From an uncultured Armatimonadota bacterium (lineage in GTDB: Bacteria; Armatimonadota; Armatimonadia; Armatimonadales; Armatimonadaceae), in the NCBI GenBank assembly GCA_903915615.1, contig CAIWTR010000745.1:1-5379 (forward strand): a stretch of DNA of 5,379 nucleotides, read 5' to 3'. The position numbers were made by a program, and so were the translations under genes. Shown in pieces: positions 1 through 4,395 of the stretch (the stretch's first letter is position 1; every line of letters starts with the position of its first letter). The notes below the pieces were generated by a model. It had not been told where the DNA came from. It worked only from the letters and a program-made list of their open reading frames with translations, and searched no databases.

Positions 1-1974
1 GTCACAGCCTGGCTCAGCCCGTAGCTGATCAGCGAAGGTAAATCCGTCCATCACCGGCATCATCAAGTCTAGAACCACCAGCGCCGGGCGACGCTGACGG
101 ACTTGCTGGAGGGCAGCTTCGCCGTTTGCGGCCACATCGACAGTCCAGCCATCCCGCTCAAGCAGGCGACGAACAAGCTCGCTGCTTGCTGTGTCATCTT
201 CGACGACCAGAATCGGTGCAGGCGTCTCGCATTCCGTGAGGCGTTCCAGGAGTGTGTCGAGGCGGTTCCAATCGATAGGCTTGGTGAGACAATCTGTCGC
301 TCCAAGCGCCATCCCGATTTCCTTGTTTTCCACAACAGAGAGCATGACAACAGGAATCTCTGCGAGAACGGTGTCAGCTTTCAGCGCCGCTAGAACCTGC
401 CAGCCATTCATCTGAGGCATCATCACATCAAGTGTGATGACATCCGGCTTTACGGTCCGGGCAAGTGCGATGCCTGCTTCCCCACTGCTACAAGTCACGA
501 CGCGGTAGCCATCCCGACTAAGGGAACGCTGGATAAGATCCAGGGCTTCGATATTGTCATCGATGGCCAGAATCGTCCCACGAGCAGCCTGGATGCCTGC
601 CTGATGTGCGATGCCTTCGGCAGGTGAAGACAAAGAAATCATCGAAGGAGTGCCATCCGCATCGCATTGCACAATACGCGGTAGCTCGATCGTAAAGGTG
701 CTGCCTTCTCCAAGCTGGCTGGCTACCCGGATGTCTCCGCCCATCATCTGGCAAAATTTACGCGAGATGGTCAGTCCGAGACCGGTTCCGCCGTACTTAC
801 GCGTCGTGGATGAATCAGCCTGCACAAAGGCCTGGAAGAGGCGGCCTAGCTGATCTTGCGTCATCCCGATTCCGCTATCCGACACCGCCATCACAATCTG
901 CTCTACACCACTACGAACGGTCGTCGATATCTCGAGACGGATTTCACCACCATCCGTAAACTTACACGCATTACTCAGCAGGTTGAAGAGGGTCTGTCGA
1001 ACCTTTACAACATCGGCGATCATCATCCCAATACCGTCCGGGCACGTCACCACCAGTGTGTTGTTGTTACGGCTGATGAGTGGCTGAATCATCGCGATGA
1101 CATCATCAATGGTACTACGGATTGAGAACGACTCCATGAAGAGCGTCATTTTGCCGGCTTCGATTTTGGAGAGATCGAGGATGTCGTTAATGAGGGCTAG
1201 GAGATGTTTACCTGCTGTACGGACTTTTTCGAGGTCTGGCACAAAGTCTTCAGGTTTTAGGTCAGCCGCCTCTTCGATCAGCATTTCGCTATAGCCGATG
1301 ATGGCGTTCATCGGGGTTCGCAGCTCATGGCTCATGTTCGCGAGGAAGGCGGTTTTGGTTCGACTGGCCTCGAGGGCTTCATCCCGTGCCGTGATGAGCT
1401 CAGCATTCATCCGCTCATTGTCATGTTCTGCCCGGAGGCGTTGCAGGGCCATGCCGATCTGGCTGCCTACGGATGTCAGAAATGACATCCAACGCCCGGC
1501 CCACTGTGTTTCCGTTGCGTTGATAGATAGGAGAAGCGCACCAATCGTTCGTCCAGAGGTGATTACCGGGATGGAGATGATTTGAAATCCGCTGGTCTCA
1601 CCTAGAATTGAATCCACCGGGCTACTCGGGTTCTCAGTTGGAGGAGTGTCGTTCTCGGTCGTTCGGATTTGGATGGCACTTGCAAGCGCCAGGCCATCGG
1701 TTGCTTCAAGCTCCGCGGCAACCCGCTGCCAGAGGACATCTTCCCGACGTTCCTCCTGCAGGATGCTATCGAGGCGGCGCTGGAGGTCGAGTTCTTCGCC
1801 GCGTTTGACGAGGCTGTCTTCGCGTTCACGGGCTTCCTCGAGCTCGGCAACCAGCATCGCCGCATAGACGTTGGCATCTGCGAGTGACTCGACTTGTTTT
1901 TGCAGCTCACCATTTTCAGCACGGAGGGCTTCGAGTTCTGCTTGAAGGGTTTCGTTGTCCCGGAGTTCAGACAT
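1..1974 (-). CDS. Soluble hybrid sensor histidine kinase with two receiver domains (3' end outside window)
   Basis: I read 658 uninterrupted codons from ATG at 1974 to the window edge; the C-terminus is missing. Domains in order: a Glu/Leu-rich coiled coil (about residues 2-75); a degenerate GAF-like sensor domain (about 75-177); a short linker helix; HisKA with the H-box around His216 (SHELRTP); HATPase_c with N-box N331/N335, G1 box D366-x-G368-x-G370, F-box 379-383 and G2 glycines 395-400; receiver 1 (about 467-578; D472/D473, phospho-acceptor D516, S546, K565); receiver 2 (from about 587; E592/D593, phospho-acceptor D636), cut by the edge. All catalytic residues visible are intact. There is no signal peptide or membrane segment, so it should be a cytoplasmic kinase that autophosphorylates on His216 and relays to Asp. 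No Cys occurs before residue 311, so the sensor half cannot sense by cysteine chemistry. It begins 5 bp after the upstream DsrE-like gene, with no clear ribosome site, suggesting translational coupling. The ligand and final output are unknown. Confidence 0.95.
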   Translation of the reverse strand, partial: MSELRDNETLQAELEALRAENGELQKQVESLADANVYAAMLVAELEEAREREDSLVKRGEELDLQRRLDSILQEERREDVLWQRVAAELEATDGLALASAIQIRTTENDTPPTENPSSPVDSILGETSGFQIISIPVITSGRTIGALLLSINATETQWAGRWMSFLTSVGSQIGMALQRLRAEHDNERMNAELITARDEALEASRTKTAFLANMSHELRTPMNAIIGYSEMLIEEAADLKPEDFVPDLEKVRTAGKHLLALINDILDLSKIEAGKMTLFMESFSIRSTIDDVIAMIQPLISRNNNTLVVTCPDGIGMMIADVVKVRQTLFNLLSNACKFTDGGEIRLEISTTVRSGVEQIVMAVSDSGIGMTQDQLGRLFQAFVQADSSTTRKYGGTGLGLTISRKFCQMMGGDIRVASQLGEGSTFTIELPRIVQCDADGTPSMISLSSPAEGIAHQAGIQAARGTILAIDDNIEALDLIQRSLSRDGYRVVTCSSGEAGIALARTVKPDVITLDVMMPQMNGWQVLAALKADTVLAEIPVVMLSVVENKEIGMALGATDCLTKPIDWNRLDTLLERLTECETPAPILVVEDDTASSELVRRLLERDGWTVDVAANGEAALQQVRQRRPALVVLDLMMPVMDGFTFADQLRAEPGCD

Positions 1975-1979
1975 TGGGG

Positions 1980-2378
1980 TTAAAAGACCACTGTGTTCAC
2001 AGATGCCATCCGGCTCGCGATGAGCCCGAGGCCAACTCGGGTGATCTGCGCTGGCAGGATGCGTTTGCCATCCGTGCCGAGTGGGACGGGGCAGTAGTTT
2101 TCGATGCACGTGCTGCACGCTTCAAGGGTTACGCTGGACTCTGTCAGGAGCTCTTTGAGCTCGGCGATGGATGGAAACCCGGGCACTGGATTGTCATGTC
2201 CAACGGTATCGCTTGCCCAGTGCGCTCCAAGCATCGAGAAGACCACCGTCACTTGCGTGCCCATTTGTGCAGCGGCGAGTGCAGCGGAAAAGCCGAGGAC
2301 AACTTGGTGGACATTTGCGGTGCCACTTGAAATGATGATTTGGAGGTCGGGTTCCTGTGCTGTTGATGATTCATCCAT
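1980..2378 (-). CDS. DsrE-family protein with a three-cysteine motif
   Basis: This encodes 132 aa, ATG to TAA. After about 10 polar residues comes a beta strand (LQIIISSG), a helix (VVLGFSAALAAAQMG) and a second strand (VTVVFSML), the usual start of the DsrE/YchN alpha/beta fold. The second half carries C88-x2-C91-x4-C96 (in EACSTCIENYCPVP), at about the position where DsrE-family proteins place their active cysteine after a strand. DsrE relatives carry sulfur as persulfide or partner TusA. That role is inferred here, and the three closely spaced cysteines could alternatively form a disulfide or bind metal. It sits 15 bp after the DsrE2-like gene and 5 bp before the histidine kinase. I see no Shine-Dalgarno sequence in the 15-bp gap, so translation may depend on the upstream gene. 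The family assignment is good; substrate and direction of sulfur flow are unknown. Confidence 0.8.
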   Translation of the reverse strand: MDESSTAQEPDLQIIISSGTANVHQVVLGFSAALAAAQMGTQVTVVFSMLGAHWASDTVGHDNPVPGFPSIAELKELLTESSVTLEACSTCIENYCPVPLGTDGKRILPAQITRVGLGLIASRMASVNTVVF

Positions 2379-2393
2379 GGAGTGGGAATGTTC

Positions 2394-3011
2394 CTAAACG
2401 AAGAGCGTGATTTTGGACTTGGCAGCATCCCCGAGGTAGGTCGCAACGCCACCGTAATCGATGTCATCGAGGAGCTCAGCGCGGGTGACGCCCATCACTC
2501 CCATCGACATTTCGCAGGCAACCATTTTGATGCCCAGCTCTTGAGCGAGCGCGATCATGTTCGGAAGGGATTCGATGTTCCGCTGTGCCATCAGGTACTT
2601 GAAGAAGAGCGGTCCCATGCCAGCCATATTCATCCGGCTGGTCGGTACAGCGTGCGGACCATTCGGCAGCATCATCGCGACCATCTTCTCTCCGACAGCT
2701 TTTCCAGAAAAGGTCTTGTCTTTACGCAGAGCGGTGAGTCCCCAGAAGGTAAAGAACATCGAGACTTCCATCCCCATCGATGCTGCACCGACAGCGATTG
2801 TGAATGCTGCAAAGAGTGTGTCCATTTCCCCACTGAAGACGACGAGTGTTGCACGGTCTTCTGGGCAGTTTTCGGACAGTGTGCCAACAGTTCCCTGGAT
2901 GGACTTGAGGGACGCTTCGACATCCGCGAGGCGCGCATTGACCTTTTGGTCAACGAGCTGGTTGACGAGAGCGATGAGCTCGGACTGCGAAATGGTGATG
3001 TTATCGCCCAT
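2394..3011 (-). CDS. DsrE2-like (DsrE/DsrF/DrsH-like) sulfur-carrier protein
   Basis: This encodes 205 aa from ATG at 3011 to TAG. Residues 1-45 form a polar, probably coiled-coil helix (SELIALVNQLVDQKVNARL). From about 52 the DsrE2 fold begins: strand ATLVVFSG, then a hydrophobic stretch (about 65-95, LFAAFTIAVGAASMG and FFTFWGLTAL), then a Met-rich loop (MNMAGMGPLFF), then the family signature around Cys166 (ACEMSMGVMGV). Proteins of this type occur beside TusA in sulfur-metabolism clusters and are thought to exchange persulfide sulfur with it. The hydrophobic stretch could be membrane-associated, as proposed for some DsrE2 proteins, or simply the buried core. I chose ATG 3011 because it lies 1 bp after the TGA stop of the TusA-like gene. 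An in-frame TTG at 3029 would add six residues and overlap that gene. Cys49 is a second, non-signature cysteine. Confidence 0.88.
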   Translation of the reverse strand: MGDNITISQSELIALVNQLVDQKVNARLADVEASLKSIQGTVGTLSENCPEDRATLVVFSGEMDTLFAAFTIAVGAASMGMEVSMFFTFWGLTALRKDKTFSGKAVGEKMVAMMLPNGPHAVPTSRMNMAGMGPLFFKYLMAQRNIESLPNMIALAQELGIKMVACEMSMGVMGVTRAELLDDIDYGGVATYLGDAAKSKITLFV

Positions 3012-3012
3012 G

Positions 3013-3240
3013 TCAGCTAATTTTTTCAATCACGGCTGTCTGGATGCCAGCAGTGTCGGTGAAAGATGTCAGCTTTTGGTTCATTTTTCGAACCCAGGCT
3101 TCGACATCTGCCTTAAACGATGGATCCGATGCCGTTACTGTGAGGGTAACACCCGTTTGCAGCTCTTTCATCGCGCGGGAAATCTTGACGATGGGCATTG
3201 GGCAGTTTAGCCCTTTGCAATCGAGGTCCACATTACTCAT
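3013..3240 (-). CDS. TusA-family sulfurtransferase / sulfur carrier
   Basis: This encodes 75 aa from ATG at 3240 to TGA. The N-terminus VDLDCKGLNCPMPIVK is the TusA (SirA/YedF) signature, with the C-P-x-P motif at residues 13-16. Cys13 is the residue that carries persulfide sulfur in this family. The remainder (TLTVTASDPSFKADVEAWVRK...TAVIEKIS) matches the beta-alpha-beta-alpha-beta TusA fold and its usual 75-80 residue length. Cys8 is an additional cysteine. A GTG at 3249 lies in frame and would add three residues (MLA); it is nearer the purine-rich AGATAAG, so the exact start is open. It is the first gene of the minus-strand block. The next gene starts 1 bp after its stop, and both products belong to families known to exchange sulfur, so they probably work together. 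The ultimate sulfur acceptor cannot be told from this window. Confidence 0.93.
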   Translation of the reverse strand: MSNVDLDCKGLNCPMPIVKISRAMKELQTGVTLTVTASDPSFKADVEAWVRKMNQKLTSFTDTAGIQTAVIEKIS

Positions 3241-3345
3241 AGCAAGCACATCTTATCTCACGGACAAAATACTTGGAACGTTATACGGCGTACGGGGGTT
3301 GTATGAGGTGTGACGGTGTTGCACCGCAATGATGTTGGAAACAGG
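3241..3345. promoter_or_regulatory. Divergent intergenic region (sulfur-carrier/kinase block versus fasciclin gene)
   Basis: This 105-bp gap must hold the promoters for both divergent units unless they start further away. No convincing sigma-70 pair is visible. On the minus strand, TATAAC (3285-3280) and TATTTT (near 3265-3270) are possible -10 elements without a good -35. On the minus strand CCGTA occurs twice, 7 bp apart (within about 3283-3295). On the plus strand CGGTG-TTG-CACCG (3314-3326) is a small perfect inverted repeat in the fasciclin leader. None of these is strong enough to name an operator. Confidence 0.3.
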
Positions 3346-3840
3346 ATGATGAAAACTATGAAATTGTATACCGCTGTAATCGCTGGCTTGTTGCTCGCAG
3401 TTTCTTCGACGGCTGCCAAGGCAGAAGATATTGTTGGAATCGCTGCTGGAAACAAGGACTTCTCGACCCTCGTCACTGCAGTCAAGGCTGCTGGACTTGT
3501 TGAGACCCTTCAAGGTGAAGGCCCATTCACCGTTTTTGCACCAACAAATGCTGCATTTGCAAAGCTTCCAAAGGCAACCCTAGAAGCGCTGCTCAAGGAC
3601 AAGAAGGCCCTCACGGCGATCTTGACATACCACGTTGTTGCAGGCAAGGTAATGGCTGCTGACGTTGTAAAGCTCAAGGATGGCACCAAGGTCAAGACAG
3701 TAAACGGCGCAGAAGTCAAGATCGGCACCAAGAAGGGCGTCAAAGTCAACGACTCGAACGTTGTCAAGACTGACATCGAAGCAAGCAATGGCGTAATCCA
3801 CGTCATCGACACCGTCTTGATCCCTAAGGCCAAGAAGTAG
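3346..3840 (+). CDS. Secreted fasciclin (FAS1) domain protein
   Basis: This encodes 164 aa from ATG at 3346 to TAG. A signal peptide is clear: positive start (MMKTMK), hydrophobic core (LYTAVIAGLLLAV) and an A-K-A site, with cleavage predicted after residue 26. The rest is one FAS1 domain: the H1 box at about 60-75 (GPFTVFAPTNAAFAKLP), the YHVVAGKV motif at 95-102 and the H2 box at about 148-160 (NGVIHVIDTVLIP). Length and layout match MPB70-type single-domain secreted FAS1 proteins, associated with adhesion or matrix binding; the partner here is unknown. There is no lipobox, anchor or sorting signal, so the product should be periplasmic or extracellular, and it ends in a basic KAKK tail. An upstream GTG (3310) is in frame but would put a polar extension before the signal peptide, so I rejected it. 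TTGGAAACAGG before the ATG gives a plausible ribosome site. Lysine is almost always AAG, suggesting strong expression. Confidence 0.93.
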   Translation: MMKTMKLYTAVIAGLLLAVSSTAAKAEDIVGIAAGNKDFSTLVTAVKAAGLVETLQGEGPFTVFAPTNAAFAKLPKATLEALLKDKKALTAILTYHVVAGKVMAADVVKLKDGTKVKTVNGAEVKIGTKKGVKVNDSNVVKTDIEASNGVIHVIDTVLIPKAKK

Positions 3841-3865
3841 TCCTAACGGGACTAACGTCCAAGAC

Positions 3866-3900
3866 AAGCCCCTACTGGTGTGAACCAGTGGGGGCTTTTT
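3866..3900 (+). terminator. Intrinsic terminator of the fasciclin gene
   Basis: The 14-bp stem pairs 3866-3879 with 3884-3897. It contains one G-U wobble and is otherwise fully Watson-Crick. The loop is GTGA (a GNRA-type tetraloop), and the stem runs directly into a T tract (3896-3900). It begins 25 bp after the stop codon and is a textbook rho-independent terminator. Confidence 0.95.
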
Positions 3901-4077
3901 GTTACGTCAGCCCAACGTATGTATGAATCAGTGACTGTCAACTGCAATCAGCTGCCGAATAAACGGATAGTGGTGTCTAGTGCTGATAGACAGGCTTCCA
4001 TTGGATGAGCTACACCGAGGGTGGATGTAGTCACTTTTGAATCGTTGTTGATGGCGATGCTCACCACAAATGAGAGA
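3901..4077. other. Gene-free spacer between the fasciclin terminator and the atpA 3' repeat array
   Basis: I see no credible coding sequence here. The longest plausible start (ATG 3919, plus strand) gives only about 29 codons with no ribosome site. The end next to 4078 reads TCTCATTTGTGGTGAG on the minus strand. It faintly resembles the sequence after the first atpA terminator (TCATTTTGGTGGGT), so the decayed repeat array may reach a little into this stretch. Otherwise nothing is recognisable. Confidence 0.5.
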
Positions 4078-4101
4078 CCGCCCTCCACGTATGGAGAGCG
4101 G
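4068..4101 (-). terminator. Third, decayed terminator-like hairpin
   Basis: On the minus strand, CCGCTCTCCA (4101-4092) pairs with TGGAGGGCGG (4087-4078) around a TACG loop, with one G-U wobble. The stem sequence matches the atpA terminator and its second copy. The flanking A/T stretch is lost and the tail is TCTCTCATTT instead of a T run, so termination here is probably weak. The loop is a UNCG-type tetraloop where the other two copies have GAAA. Confidence 0.6.
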
Positions 4102-4180
4102 CATCATCGTTATGCTTCTTGAACCTTGCCTATTGACTTGCCACTGAGTCCTAAGAGAACGACGTGGCTAACCGCTGCCC
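4078..4180 (-). repeat. Third, eroded copy of the atpA 3' end repeat with its linker
   Basis: Three stretches match copy 2 in the same order: the hairpin stem; a CTTGCCTATTGA segment (copy 2 has CTTGCCTTGA); and TGAGTCCTAAGAGAACGACG (copy 2 has TGAGTCGTAAGAGAACCACG). About 40 bp between the last two is missing: hairpin spacing is 113 bp here, against 153 bp between copies 1 and 2. No reading frame survives. The homologous part ends around 4159, and 4160-4180 is a linker loosely resembling 4312-4334. Confidence 0.6.
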
Positions 4181-4187
4181 AGCAAAG

Positions 4188-4222
4188 AAAAAAGCCGCCT
4201 TCCATTTCTGGAGAGCGGCTTT
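4188..4222 (-). terminator. Second copy of the atpA terminator
   Basis: On the minus strand a 14-bp stem pairs 4222-4209 with 4204-4191, with a GAAA loop, one G-U wobble and one C-A mismatch. It is followed by six T (4193-4188). Sequence and spacing copy the atpA terminator 153 bp away. It still looks functional for minus-strand transcription and could catch read-through from atpA. Confidence 0.8.
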
Positions 4223-4242
4223 AGGTTCGTTGTGGCTGAAGC

Positions 4243-4311
4243 CTACTTCACAAAGCTTGCCTTGATCTCTACAATCGCAGGCTTTAGGGTTGCGGGTGAG
4301 TCGTAAGAGAA
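4243..4311 (-). pseudogene. Remnant of the atpA C-terminus (22 codons plus stop)
   Basis: Read on the minus strand in the atpA frame, this encodes FSYDSPATLKP then AIVEIKASFVK and a TAG stop. The true AtpA end reads FSDDTAATLKA then AIVEFKASFVK and TAG, so 17 of 22 residues are identical. Upstream of the TTC codon at 4311 the similarity stops, and there is no start codon or ribosome site, so it cannot be an expressed gene. Most differences change the amino acid, as expected for a copy drifting without selection. It is a duplicated 3' fragment rather than a decayed full gene. Confidence 0.85.
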
Positions 4312-4340
4312 CCACGAGACCCACCAAAATGACAAGCAAA

Positions 4341-4375
4341 GAAAAAGCCGCCCTCCATTTCTGAAGAGCGGCTTT
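4341..4375 (-). terminator. Intrinsic terminator of atpA
   Basis: On the minus strand a 14-bp stem pairs 4375-4362 with 4357-4344, with two G-U wobbles and no mismatch. It has a GAAA tetraloop and five T (4346-4342) immediately after the stem. It starts 20 bp past the atpA stop. On the plus strand the wobbles become mismatches and there is no T run, so it is directional and belongs to atpA. Confidence 0.93.
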
Positions 4376-4395
4376 ATATTGGTTGTGGCTGAAGC

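Noticed and set aside
2382..3020. Open plus-strand frame of 212 codons opposite the DsrE2-like gene
   Set aside because: The minus-strand frame carries the DsrE2 signature; the plus-strand translation is His/Arg/Glu-rich noise with no fold.
3012..3029. TTG at 3029 as start of the DsrE2-like gene
   Set aside because: It overlaps the TusA-like gene and uses a rare start codon, whereas ATG 3011 follows the upstream stop by 1 bp.
2557..3210. Open plus-strand frame of 217 codons opposite the DsrE2-like and TusA-like genes
   Set aside because: It crosses two well-supported genes on the other strand and shows no recognisable domain.
3310..3345. GTG at 3310 as start of the fasciclin gene
   Set aside because: It would place 12 polar residues before a clear signal peptide. 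ATG 3346 has a plausible ribosome site and gives a normal signal sequence.
3919..4008. Small plus-strand frame in the spacer (about 29 codons)
   Set aside because: No ribosome site, no promoter, and it lies just after a strong terminator.
4151..4339. Minus-strand frame of 62 codons across the duplicated region
   Set aside because: It reads the atpA 3' repeat in a different frame from AtpA. The atpA-frame similarity shows this DNA is a duplicated gene tail, and there is no ribosome site.
4078..4375. Three similar hairpins as a REP/BIME-type dispersed repeat or CRISPR-like array
   Set aside because: Two units share atpA coding sequence and unit spacing is irregular (153 and 113 bp), so tandem duplication of the atpA tail explains them better.
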